Shown one piece after another: positions 1-11,377 of a stretch of DNA of 64,000 nucleotides. The notes beneath the pieces are model-generated. The model did not search any database. It had not been told where the DNA came from and was given only the letters and a program-made list of their open reading frames with translations. How positions within the stretch are numbered: the first letter of the stretch is position 1; each line of letters opens with the position of its first letter. A program made the translations under genes and the position numbers. The stretch comes from Ctena decussata (Eukaryota > Mollusca > Bivalvia > Lucinida > Lucinidae). The stretch covers positions 57,725,737 through 57,789,736 of the forward strand of contig OZ022505.1 in the NCBI GenBank assembly GCA_963989385.1, written 5' to 3'.

Positions 1-364
1 AAAATCAGTCAGCAGCTGATTCCATTTTGTCTGCAAAAGGGTTGTAACTCATGTGACTGATTTATTTTTAGGGACAAATATTAAGGAACAAATACCACAA
101 CAACAATATATTGTAACAGACTAGAAACATAGTGAAACAAACTGTGTTTCTATTCCAAAATCACTTTCTTTACATAATGAAACATGAAAGAAATCAGTTG
201 GGGCAGATATTTTGAAAAACCAGGATCATATACTGTTCATCATAGTTTGGAAACAGTGAAATGGTTGAAAACAAAAGACTGCTTTTGTTTTAAAATAACT
301 GTTTTATTACATACTGAACAAAGATACAGATCCTTTGCAGGAAATTCATCGATACTACTATTAA

Positions 365-617
365 GAATCGATTGATTGATTGATTTGGAGCTTAACGTCC
401 ACGGTAAACAGCTATGGTCATGTCGGGATGTAACACTATTCCTTGGCAGGCTTAGACCTCCTACGGGGTTAACCAGTACTAATTGCACATACTTTCATCA
501 GTAACTGACAACTGCCCTTCTTGAATCAGCGGAATGAGAAACGAAAGTATGTGGCCAGACCAGGTTTCGAACCCAGGACCTCTGACTTATGAGTCAGGTG
601 CCCTACCGACCCGGCAT
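365..617 (-). mobile_element. tRNA-derived SINE with (ATCA)n tail
   Basis: Read on the minus strand, the head (617 to about 545) has a box A-like TCGGTAGGGCA and a box B GGTTCGAAACC. Between them CTGAC and GTCAG could pair around a CAT. The body ends near 375 in GGACGTTAAGCTCC followed by ATCAATCAATCAATC, a short repeated tail typical of LINE-mobilised SINEs. The acceptor stem does not pair well, so I call it a SINE head and not a working tRNA gene. Confidence 0.7.
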
Positions 618-1031
618 TTAGAATCAAATAAAACAACAAGAATACACAGCAACATTTTAGAAACACATTGAAATGGATTGAAACTAAACATGTTTCTTGT
701 TTTAAAATCACTTTGTATCTACATGGTAACATTGTGTTTGGGGGGGGGGGGTCATAGTTACGAGGATTGAAACACACACACACACGAAAACACAATGAAA
801 TGGTTTGAAACTAAAACATGTTTCTTGTTTCAAAATCACTTTGTATATGTTATCACATACATTACAGCTCCTCAATTGGAAATTAACTATGACAAATATT
901 TTTAACATATTTAAAAATACATAGCAACATTTTAGAAACACAGTGTACATTGAAACACATCCTGTCTCTGTTAAAAAATATTTCATTTCTGTAACAAAAA
1001 CATGGTACATGTACAACCTATCTACCAGGTA

Positions 1032-1941
1032 CACTGGAGCGCCGTTATACCGCGGACCGATATATCGCGGAAATCAGTATAACGCGGTTGTCCTGTGGCT
1101 CCCAAATTTTTTCTACAGATCGCGGATTTTTCGGCGGTTTCCGTCGGTGTTCACGACATTGGAATAGAAAATAACCATTAAAAGTTAATTGGGTTGTTTA
1201 CATAATTTTAATCAACAGAGTGTCAAAAGTTATCACAGACAATCAAAGCGTCGGTTGTCTTACCAAGGTGTGAAAGACTTCGATAATTAGCGCATATCAC
1301 GTGTCACCAATTAGCGAAGGTCACCTCATATACACAATACACAAGCCGACGCTCAGGAAAAAGACTGTGCGTAGCAGTCACTGATTACTTCCAAAGAAAA
1401 CATTATAAAAGAATTTTATAAATGGAAAGAAAAAACAAAGCTTAAACCCGATTTGGTTATCTGTAGGCTGCTTAGAAATTTTAAGCGACGTCAGTACTCG
1501 CGCAAATAAGTATATTATATTCGTCCGAAGGTACCTTTTTGCAAGTGTATATACAAGGGAATTAACTCGAACAAGTCTACTTTCGCTCAATCGGACATCC
1601 TTGTAGATATAGGTTTAATTCAGGATACGGAATTGGCCGATGTGTTCCGATTGTACTTTCGCTTTGTAAATAGTTTTCAACCGTTTTGCAGCGCATTTTT
1701 CACAATAAGTAAGAACATGGGGACTGAAAGCTTACTTCAGCAATGACTTTCGTTGTGTCAGGTAAGTGGTAAACATGTCTATCTACCTCGTTAGGGCTAA
1801 ATAAGAGCAGCGAACATGTGAACATGGGGTTTTTCATTAGTGGGTGGGGTATTTCTGTGAAGATCGTTATTACGCGTGATCACTTATAACGCGGTTCTAT
1901 TTTATGTCTCCCGACACCCGCGTTATAACGGCGCTCCAGTG
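1032..1941. mobile_element. Non-autonomous TIR DNA transposon with TA target duplication
   Basis: The ends are inverted: CACTGGAGCGCCGTTATA at 1032 matches the reverse complement of the last bases before 1942 for 18 bases, then continues with few mismatches (CGCGG). TA flanks both sides (1030-1031 and 1942-1943). This is the arrangement of Tc1/mariner/pogo-type elements. Inside, TATAACGCGG motifs occur subterminally. No transposase frame is visible, so it is non-autonomous. It splits the GAAACA-rich array. Confidence 0.8.
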
Positions 1942-2822
1942 TATATGAATCATCTTGGGCAAATGTTTTGAAACTAATGAAACAAGAATAGTGTGCATAC
2001 TAAAATTTTGGCAAGAGAATACATTTATATAGTCAAATTTTGGAAACACAGTGAAATGAACAAACCACAGATGTACTTTCTTTCTGTAACCATACAAGAT
2101 ACAACATCCCTAAAGGAAATCAACTAGGACAAATATTTTGAAACAAATGAAACAATAAAAATTCAAACCTAGTACGGATGGATAGCTGACCTGCAGTTTT
2201 ACACCTATTTCAACAGTATTTACCAAGTTAGTGATATAGTTTGACAGAAACCATGTTTCTGTTTCAAAATCAGTTTTGTTATGTTTTGAAGTATATGGCT
2301 CCACTATAGGAATCATTTGAAACAAACAGGGTCTGCAGGGATCCTTTGGCATCTTTTTTGAAGTCCCGGACTCCTACTTTTTTAATTGGATTCTTGTTTT
2401 CTGAGAGCATTTTAAAATGTATGATACTTTGAAATTCAATGAAACAAGAATATACAGTTGCACTTTGGAAACAATAAAAATGGTGAGAAACTAACTCAGT
2501 TTCTGTTTCTGAATCACTTTTGTTTACGTAAAGAAACAACATACTGCCCATGAACACAGGGAATCAAACATGGCAAATATTCTGAAACAATTGAGCAGTA
2601 AGAAATACTATTTTGGAAGCACAGGGAAATGGTTTGAAACAAAGTTTGTTTCTGTTTCAAAATTACTTTTGTTAAGGAACAAAACAAGGTATCGATGGCC
2701 TCTCATATGAATATAAGCTTGGACAATTACTTTGAAATTAATAAAACAATTTTGGAAACACCATGAAACAGTGTGAAATGAATCCTATTTCAATTTCAAA
2801 TTGAGGGCCTTGTAAAATAAAG

Positions 2823-2938
2823 CCATTTCTTACTTACTTCAATTTATTTTTGTAACATTACTTACTTACTTCAATTCATTTTTGTAACATTACTTACTAA
2901 CTTCAATTCATTTTTATAACATAACAAATCAAGATATG
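2823..2938. repeat. Three tandem copies of a ~38 bp unit
   Basis: ACTTACTTCAATTYATTTTT followed by GTAACATT repeats three times with few changes. It lies inside the decayed GAAACA-rich region. Confidence 0.8.
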
Positions 2939-3394
2939 ACCTCTTAACATATCAACTGGGGCAGCCTGAGTCTTAGAACATTAAGGCCACCAATAGCCCC
3001 ATTCCAGGGCCATTGGATATTTTAAAGAGACTAGTGCATAAAATACAAACGGACTGACTCGGTCTGTGAGGGTCATTTGGGCCCCATGTTTTAGTTTGAA
3101 AAGGTCATAAGTGACTTCTGATAGGCAAACCCTCTTAGGCATAACAGTGACTGGGACAAAAATTTTGAAACAATGAAACAGCAAGACTGTAAAGTAAATA
3201 TTTTGGAAATGCAGTGAAATGCTTCAGTTCCAAAATCACTCGCTGCCAAAAGACGCTATGGCTTCAGATAAAGAAATCAGTTTCGAAACTAACGATACAA
3301 CAAGAATAATAAAGTAAGTGTTTGAAAATGCCTGATAGTTAAGATTTTGTATCAGGGGCCTTTCCCAGCCTAGGATCAGCAACGGTTCCATGGA

Positions 3395-3585
3395 TGCTTG
3401 CGGGTTAACTCCCTTTCAACAATATTTCAGTCATAATGAACCATTAGAAGGATGATAATGAAAGGATGTGTGCAGTGTAACGTAACTTCATTTAAAGATT
3501 AAAAGGTTTCAATTCTAACGGGAATCAAAACCAAACATTAGTTTAGCAGGCCAGTGCTTAACCCAAATGAGCTACTGAGGCACCT
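3395..3585 (-). mobile_element. Degenerate tRNA-derived SINE (same family as 10955-11115)
   Basis: The right edge, read on the minus strand, gives a tRNA-like head around GAGCTCATTTGGGTTAAGC with a weakened box B near 3525. The left part keeps CAGTCATAATG and GGATGATAATGAAAGGATG, also found in the copies near 10.97 kb and 18.4 kb. It is the most decayed of the set. Confidence 0.5.
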
Positions 3586-3599
3586 ATAGGGGGAAGAGA

Positions 3600-5270
3600 T
3601 ACTGATAGTAAATTCACACTGAAAGTCTTGAAAGATAAAGAATGCATAAAAGTAATCAAAGATGTCTGTTTTCCAGTTTCCCCAGTTGTTAGGCTGGGAG
3701 TTGGGGCATAGTTACAAAACAGAAAACAGGCACAACAGCCCTGTTTGTCATTTGTCTAGCATAGTATTACGTGGGTTCCCTCTGTCCGATATAGACAAAT
3801 GTAAAATTGAGATTTGCGTTAATCATGTAAACCAAATGAAAACAGTGCATATGAAGCAACCAATGACTGTGTAACTGGGAACCATGTGAACTTTTATGAT
3901 GCAAAATAAGAACTGAAGAGAAGATGGCTAATACGCTAATACTACTTGAAACAAAGCAGCAAAATTTACAAGGATAACCCTAGACTTACATTTCACAACC
4001 CTTTGACATGATGTCTCATAAAGTTATTCACAAAACATACAATGAAATTCAGTTCAGATGTTAAAAATGTATAAGGTTTGAATCATATGAACATTTTACA
4101 AAATGGTTTCAGGTTGCATGGGCAGACCACTGTTTTTGGTATACAAATTTCTGGAATAATGTAAATTAGGGAATAACTGTACTTAGAATTGTCATTTGGG
4201 GAGATAAAAAATTAATTTTAAACTCTGCAGACACGTCTTAAAAACCAGTTTGCAACCATTAAACCCAAGATTCACTTATCTGATTAAAAAGTTTCAATAA
4301 AGTTATCCCCCCGCCCCCACCACACCCCCGCACAGTTTCACCTTTCAAAGCATATGTACTACACTGCAGCCTAACTTTCAAAGCAGGCTCTTTCAGCAAA
4401 GTTAACACGAGCATCAGCCAATGAGAAGCAATATATCTTAATAGCATGCATTTGCAACAGTATATATATATATGTTAGGATATTCTGTCACAAATTGTAA
4501 CGTTATCCTTTTTTACAAGTACATTAGAATAAACTATAAAGAGTTTAAACTAAGTCATTAAAACAAACATTTTGTTTTGAGAAAATTTTATAATATGCCA
4601 GGTTTAAAAATAAAGCAAAACCGGTTTGAATATAGGTTCAGGGAGTGTAGAGTTGACAGAAAACATCAGGAAATTAAATTACTGGTAGACTGGGAACAAA
4701 AATAATTTTATAGCTTTGGTTATAACTTTTATCTCTGAAAATGAGGTGGTTCTAATAGGTCAATCAAAAAACTTACAACTGAAATGGTTCTAACAAATAC
4801 CAGCTACATGTACCTGTAGTCTATGCAGAAACAAGTATTATATCACAAACTGTTATTCAATAAGGACTGTTTTGACATTTTCTAGGGCCCTGGTAAAGAA
4901 TATTTAGTCATTAGAATTGTTGATATAATGAGTAGCCTCCTTGGAGAATTGATTCAACTTTCAGAATGGCAAAGAAATGCTTTGTATACTTCTCAGAAGT
5001 GTTTCAGTATACATGTACTAAGGCTGTCACCACACACCTGAGCTGCACCATATTTCAGACCAAAAATATATTAAAACAACACAGAAACATTCAAACAACC
5101 TCAGATAAACAAAAAGGGCAAATGGCTAAAACAGATAGTATCAGCTTTATCTGTTTTACTTCGATGACACAAAAATCTCAGTGAACATATTTATGCATGC
5201 GTAGGACACATATGCTAGGATTCCGTGGTCTAAAAATGCCTCCAAAGTATTTTCTGAAGAACAGTTATAA
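3600..5270. other. No recognisable feature
   Basis: AT-rich sequence with short open frames only. There is a C-rich run near 4307-4333 and a (TA)n stretch near 4463. No homologous domain or splice-bounded exon was recognised on either strand. GALNT 3' exons were looked for here and not found. Confidence 0.5.
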
Positions 5271-5495
5271 GTCATTTTAGCTGTTTTGCAGTAAGATTTG
5301 ACTTTAACACAACTAATGAATATGCAGTTAAAGTTTATGGGTCAGTTACGTCTGTTTTGCAGTACAATTTTATTTTTCGATTACTGAAAACTGACACCAA
5401 AAAAGGTTGTAAGTCAACTTACCGCTGTTTTGCGGTAAGCTTTTATTTTTTTGAATACTGAAAAATATGCCAAAAAAGGTTGTAACTCAAAGTGT
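5271..5495. repeat. ~73 bp tandem repeat, about three copies
   Basis: GCTGTTTTGCAGTAAG-like, TTTTATTTTT and GAATACTGAAAA motifs recur at about 5281, 5351 and 5424. The last two copies end in CCAAAAAAGGTTGTAA. Confidence 0.7.
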
Positions 5496-5861
5496 TACCA
5501 AAACACAAACATCAATAAAGCTATCACAAAAAGGGCTTCCTTGTAGTTGCTAGCATTTGTATGGAAGTCTTTATACAGAAGGACAATTTGAAACAAGACC
5601 TGTGTGTCACAAGAAAAAGTTTTTTGCCTCTCCTGAAAAGTTTTGTAAAATGTAGTTATGTCAGTTTTGCGCTCACCCATCGAAATGCTCCCCTATTCTG
5701 ACTCCAAAATACATGTCTTACTATACAGGAAGCACTATTAGATGTATAACAAAGAAATAGAGAAAGTGGAATCTGGCATGATCTCCTTCATTTTTTAGTC
5801 TGACATAAATCATTGAAACATATTTTAATATGCAAGTTAATACTGTACCATAGAAACACAA

Positions 5862-8800
5862 GAGGGCCATGGTGGCCCTGAATCGCTCACCTGAGCATTA
5901 ATCAGTCCACTGGCTCTGGTGAAGATTTATAAGAGTTTTTACCATACATGGGAATGGCGGCCAACTTGGTCATGTGACAAAGATCATTTGAAGAACTTTC
6001 AATCCTTTGACCCATGTGCAGGCTCCATATGAAATTTGAGTTTAGTCTGCCCAGTGGTTTCAGAGATGTTTGAAAATGTTTATGGATGGATGACAGAGGC
6101 AGCTTACACAAATGTTATAAGGCTCAGGTGAGCTGAAAATGGCAGAGTTGCTTCTCAGAAAAGTTCACGTTCATGTTGACTTCCTTTGATGGATTTGAAC
6201 TAGACTAAATTAGGCAAACAGAGATGATAAAATGGTAGCATCATTATCTCACTGTGGTGAAACTAATGTATTCCAAGGAGTTAACTTTAGATTTGACATA
6301 GTGACCTAGCTTTTGACCCGACATGACCCAGTTTCAAACTTGGCCTAGATTTTATGGAGATAAACATTCTGACAAAGTTTCATGAAGATTGGATCAAAAC
6401 AGTGCCCTCTAGGCTGTGCACAAAGTATTTCTAAGATTTGACCTAGTGACCTAGTTTTTGACCTGACATGACCCAGTTTCAAACTTGGCCTGGATATTGT
6501 GAGGATAAACATTCTAACAAAGGTTCATGAAGATTGAATAAAAAATGTGCCCTCTAGAGTGTACACAAGGTCGTTCTTATATCTGACCTAGTGACGTAGT
6601 TTTTGACCCGACATGATCTACTTTCAAACTTGGCCTAAATATTGTGATGATAAATATTCTGACAAAGTTTCAATAAGATTGGATCAAAACTGTGTCCTCT
6701 AGAGCGTACACAAGGTTTTTCTAAGATCTGACCTAGTTTTTGACCCGACATGACCCAGTTTCAAACTTGGCCTAGATATTGTGAGGATAAACATTCTGAC
6801 AAAATTTCATTAGGTTTGGATCAAAACTGTGACCTCTATAGCGTACACACGGTTTTCCTAATATTTGACCTAGTTTTTGACCCGACATGACCCAGTTTCA
6901 AACTTGGCCTGGATATTATAAGAATAAATATTCTGACAAAGTTTCATTGAGATTGGATCAAAACTGCCCTCTGGAGCGTATACAAGGTCGTTCATTTATT
7001 TGACCTAGTGACCTAGTTTTTGACCAGACACCATGCAGTTTCAAACTTTACCTAGATTTCATAAAGATAAACATTCTGACAGAGTTTCATGAAGATTGGA
7101 TCAAAACTGTGCCCTCTAGGGTGTACACAAAGTTTTTTCTAAGATTTGACCTAGTGACCTAGTTTTAGACCCGATGTGGCTCAGTTTCATAGGGGGCTTT
7201 AATATATGGATGATAAACATTTTGACATAGTTTCATGAAGATTGGACCAAAACTATGCCTTTAAGTGTGTACGCATGGTTTTTCTAAGATGTGACCTAGT
7301 GACCTAGTTTTCAACATGCCATGACCCAGTTTCAAACTTGTCCTACATATTATGAGGATGAACATTCTGACATTGTTTCATGAACTTTGGATCAAAACTG
7401 TGCCTTCCAGAGCGTACACAAGGTTTTTCCTAAGATTTGACCTAGTGACCTAGTTTTTGACCCGACATGACCAAGTTTCAAACTAGGCCTAGAGTTTATG
7501 GAGATAAACATTCTGACAAAGTTTCATAAAGATTGGGTCAAAACTGTGTCCTCTAGAGCGTACACAAGGTTTCTCTATGATTTGACCTAGTGACCTTGTT
7601 TTTGACCCGACATAACTCAGTTTCAAATTTGTCCTACATATAATCAGAGAGCCAGATAAGCTTCGTATTTGCGTAAAATACAGACCAAAAAAGACAAAAT
7701 ACGAAGTGTCTTGAAATTTCAATCGTACCGAATACGGTAGTCATTTCTCAGCTTACGAAAGCAGCTCAAATGTGCTACTGTACGTATTTACGCTATAGCA
7801 TGCGCGGTCAACCGTTTTTCAATAGCCAGAATGTTACCTATTATCATTGCTTCAGCGCATGCGCTGTCTGAGCATGCGCAGTCAACCTTTTTCCGAAAAC
7901 AGAAAGCAGCATTCACTTTTCGGCTTTTACTGGTCGTTTTTATGAATAGACCGGGAACAAGCATGAGTATTGGAATTTACCGAGCGTTAGCCAATCGCTA
8001 AATTGCACATGATCTTTCCGGTCGATTGCGTAGGTACTTTCATTTTCGTTGAACAAACATGTTGCAAAAAACGTCTGTTACTTGACTGAACAGTCAATAA
8101 ATGGCCCCACCTGGTTGTGCGAAGCTGGAAAACTTTGGCTTCGGCAAGCCAGTGGTTAATTCTAGTGAACTCTAGCCAGCAAAGATCAGCCGATCGTCCC
8201 CTGATGCGTGATAAAAGGAAAGCAAAACACTGTCAGGGTCGGTAACGGGTCGTTTCGGCCCAATTTCCTTTCGGCCCCTGGTCGTTTTGGCCTTATTCCC
8301 GTTCGGCCTGGGTCGTTCCTGTTGTCCAGAGTTTTAAGCAAGAACCCTGGACAAGAACAAGTAGACTGGCATTTTGGGAGACCAGTTGTGCGTTAAAAAG
8401 ATACTGAACAACCACTGGATCTCAGGAGTACCGATACTGAAAGGACTCATCAGGATACTGAAAAGGTTAAAATTATGTTTGGTAAATACTGAAACCGCTG
8501 TAAAAATTATCTGGAGCTCTGATAATGAGGATAAACATTCTGACAAAGTTTCATGAATTTTGGATCAAAACTGTGCCTTCTAGAGCGTACACAAGGTTTT
8601 TCTAAGATTTGACCTAGTGATCTAGTTTTTGACCCAACATGACCCAGTTTTGATCTTAGCCTACAGTTTATGGAGATAAACATTCTGACAATGTTTCATA
8701 TAGATTGGATCAAAACTGTGTCCTCTACAGTGTACATTAGGTTTTCCTATGATTTGACCTAGTGACCTAGTTTTTGACCCAACATGACCCAGTTTCAAAT

Positions 8801-9850
8801 TCGTTCTAGATATTATAAGGGTAAACATTCTGACAAAGTTTCATGAACTTTGGATCAAAACTGTGCCTTCTACAGTGTACACAAGGTTTTTCTATGATCT
8901 GACCTAGTGACCTAGTTTTTGGCCCGACATAACCCAGTTTCAAACTTATCCTACATATAATGAGGATATACATTCTGACAAAGTTTCATGAATTTTGGAT
9001 CAAAACTGTGCCTTGTAGAGCGTACACAAGGTTTTTCTACGATTTGACCTAGTGACCTAGTTTTTGCCCAACATGACCCAGTTTTGAACTTAGCCTAGAG
9101 TTTATGGAGATCAACATTCTGACAATGTTTCATATAGATTGGATCAAAACTGTGCCTTCTACAGTGTACACAAGGTTTTTCTATGATTTGACCTAGTGAC
9201 CTAGTTTTAGACCCGACATGACCCAGTTTCAAATTTGTTCTAGATATTATAAGGATAAACATTCTGACAAAGTTTCATGAACTTTGGATCAAAACTGTGC
9301 CTTCTACAGTGTACACAAGGTTTTTCTATGATTTGACCTAGTGACCTAGATTTTGACCCGACATGACCCAATTCAAACTTGGCCTAGATTTTATGAAGAT
9401 AAACATTCTGACAAAGTTTCATAAAGATTGGATCAAAACTATGTCCTCTAGAGCGTACACAAGGTTTTTCTATGATTTGACCTAGTGACCTAGGTTTAGA
9501 CCCGACGTGACCCAGTTTTGAACTTGTCTTACATATTATGAGGATAAACATTCTGACAGTTTCATGATCTTTGAATGAAAACTGTGCCCTCTAGAGCTTA
9601 CACAAGGTTTTTCTAATATTTGACCTAGTGACCTAGTTTTTGACCCGACACGACCCAGTTTCAAACTTGGCCTAGATTTTATGAAGATAAACATTCTGAC
9701 AAAGTTTCATGAAGATTGGATCAAAACTGTGCCCTCTAGAGTGTACACAAGCAAAAGTTGACGGACGTCCGGACGGACACACGTACGACGGACGACGGAC
9801 ATCACAGTATCCCAAAAGCTCACCTGAGCACGAATTGCAGGTGAGCTAAA
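5862..9850. mobile_element. Composite element built on a ~145 bp tandem array with hairpin ends
   Basis: About 20 units of roughly 145 bp run from ~6290 to ~9750. Each carries GACCTAGTGACCTAGTTTT, GACATGACCCAGTTTCAAAC, GATAAACATTCTGACAAAG and CTCTAGAGCGTACACAAGG. The array is framed by GGGCCATGGTGGCCCTGAAT plus a GCTCACCTGAGC hairpin on the left, and by GGACGGAC repeats plus GCTCACCTGAGC...GCAGGTGAGC on the right. A tandem core between short distinctive ends resembles the non-autonomous Helitron-like (pearl/HINE) elements known from bivalves. That family link is inference. The array is split by the insertion at 7645-8521. Confidence 0.75.
7645..8521. mobile_element. CAGAG-ended TIR element inserted in the tandem array
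   Basis: The left end is CAGAGAGCCAGATAA. The reverse complement of the right end is CAGAGCTCCAGATAA, so 13 of 15 bases match. ATAAT lies on both sides (7640-7644 and 8522-8526). Sister units of the array read CATATAATGAGGATA at this point, so the empty site carries ATAAT once. CAGRG ends with a 5 bp duplication suggest a hAT-type non-autonomous element. No transposase frame was seen. Repeated GGTCGTTTYGGCC motifs lie near 8245-8315. Confidence 0.75.
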
Positions 9851-10029
9851 AATGCAGAGTAGCTGTGATAAATCTTATTATTTAACACAGCTTTTTACAA
9901 AAAAAGAAGCTACATAGAAATATAACAAAATTTCTGCAGAAGCTGCCTGTCTGCACACTATTGCAAAAACAGACTAGACCGGAAAACTTGACAAAATTTT
10001 GAAGGTGTATGGGCACCATCATTTTTTTC

Positions 10030-10255
10030 CGAAATCTTTGCAAAGGGAAGCAACATAAGTGACTTCCTTTTGCCTCTCTGGATAATGTAGCCATTCTAAA
10101 ACAGGGTCAACTCTTTAAGGAAAGAATTTGTTCCAAAGGAGCAAATTCTTTTACCTTCTAGAGGAGCATTTTTTTTCCTTAAAGAGATGATCCCCATTGC
10201 AAAAGGAGCAAAACTGAAAATGACAGAATAGCTTCCCCTGAAAGTTACCCAGATA
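10030..10255. mobile_element. Palindromic MITE, GGAGCAAATTCTTTCC family
   Basis: A central hairpin (GAAAGAATTTGTTCC ... GGAGCAAATTCTTT) lies between GACTTCCTTTTGC-like and AGCTTCCCCTGAAAG arms. The same design recurs near 15.6, 18.1, 34.1, 35.6, 50.3 and 55.9 kb. This copy sits just downstream of the last visible GALNT exon. Confidence 0.7.
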
Positions 10256-10333
10256 TGTTTATGCCACCATGGCTTCAAAAGCAACACCTGTGCCTTGCTT
10301 TTTCCAATTACAGGTGAGACAACAAAATCTTAC

Positions 10334-10537
10334 GGCATAGGATCAGTTTCCGACTTTCCCTCAAGCTGATCTCCTCTGAAGTAAGTCTCAAAGAAGATTA
10401 ATCTCCAGTCAAACCCATATCTAGTCCTGTACCCATCTTCAAACTCATAGTTTAATGTACCCTTGTTAATGTAGTCCAGCTGGGTCATCGCTATTGTCCG
10501 TCTGTCCTTCTTGATTTCAGCTAGCAATGGAGGTAGC
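10334..10537 (-). CDS. GALNT: GALNT (GT27) coding exon 4, catalytic domain middle part
   Basis: The minus-strand exon starts after TTTCTCACAG and ends before GTAAGATT. It is in frame with exon 3: the codon split as TG|G restores a tryptophan. The protein reads WLPPLLAEI, then TIAMTQLDYI, YRTRYGFDWRLIFFETYFR and SETDPMP. This matches the part of GT27 domains that follows the D-x-H metal site and includes the conserved FDWRL block. It ends two bases into a codon (CC|). The following part, with the WGGEN-like block and the lectin domain, was not recognised anywhere below 10334. The gene is therefore partial here, or later exons are beyond the window. Confidence 0.9.
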
Positions 10538-10954
10538 CTGTGAGAAATTAGCACTTCAGCAAGTGATACAAGACCTCATGCAAACCAGCATATATTCAAA
10601 TGTGGCTGAGTACCTTTGTGATAACTATTAAAATCTATATTATAGATTACAAAGAAGTCATAGGCTACTTATGCAAACCGCAAACAGGCAGGCTAATCTG
10701 AGCCTTTGCAGTTTAAATACTGGGCAAAATAATGTCACTTTTGACGGTCAATGTGTGAGTGCACCTCTTTATTAATATCCCGCTCTGGGCCAAACTATAT
10801 ATTAGAGTGACTGAAGGCTCAGCTGTGCATGGCAAAATAATTTTGGGTCCCCATGATTGAGAATACTATAAGTGGCAAATTCATACAATTATTTGTAGCA
10901 CATGAATTGCCTCATTAATACATGGTTTTGTCCCCTTTAAAACATAGATGGACA

Positions 10955-11115
10955 GATGGCTTACATATCAGGATGACAGGAGGGTGTTAATGAAAGGCTG
11001 TGCAATGGAACCCCGTTTAAGGTTGGAAAGGCTTGTGCCTCAACCGAGGGCTTGAACCTGGGACCGCTAGATCAGTGGGCCAGCACTTAACCTACTGAGC
11101 TACCAGGACTCCTTT
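10955..11115 (-). mobile_element. tRNA-derived SINE in GALNT intron 3
   Basis: From 11115 leftwards on the minus strand: GGAGTCCTGGTAGCTCAGTA (box A TAGCTCAGTAGG), then box B GGTTCAAGCCC near 11043. The body contains CCTTTCATTAACACCCTCC. The same family is seen at 18395-18570, about 18775-18900 and 3395-3585, all on the same strand. Confidence 0.75.
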
Positions 11116-11377
11116 TAAAACATGCCTTTTAAAAGTGTGACACCAATATTTATGCAATAATATCTTATTCTTCTGTTTCAAAGATTAACTGTCAGATGCT
11201 GATACTTTAGATTGTACATTAGACATTAATAATATACATTATTATATAATATGTATTGTTTAAACCAAACATAAACATGTTTAAATTGTATTGTATTGTT
11301 TAACACTGCAGGATCTGACTTCTTGAACTCGTACAAACATCACTTAACTTGTTGATTATGCGCAAGAAAAGGGCAAG

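Larger units (their letters stand above)
60..3335. repeat. Degenerate GAAACA-rich tandem/dispersed repeat array
   Basis: Units of very roughly 150-200 bp recur with motifs such as TTTTGGAAACACAGTGAAATGG followed by GTTTCTGTTTCAAAATCAC. They are visible near 130-340, 650-720, 790-960, 1960-2100, 2130-2280, 2430-2530, 2570-2690, 2740-2810 and 3150-3320. The copies are strongly diverged and interrupted by the SINE at 365-617 and the TIR element at 1032-1941. I see no conserved reading frame. This is probably an old satellite-like array or the tandem core of a non-autonomous element. Confidence 0.7.

Noticed and set aside
545..617. Functional tRNA gene on the minus strand
   Set aside because: Boxes A and B are present, but the acceptor and D stems do not pair properly and the sequence continues into a SINE body and tail.
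1743..1760. Short ATG exon before GTAAGT (TTGTGTCAGGTAAGTGG)
   Set aside because: It lies inside the TA-flanked TIR element and is only six codons long; chance donor.
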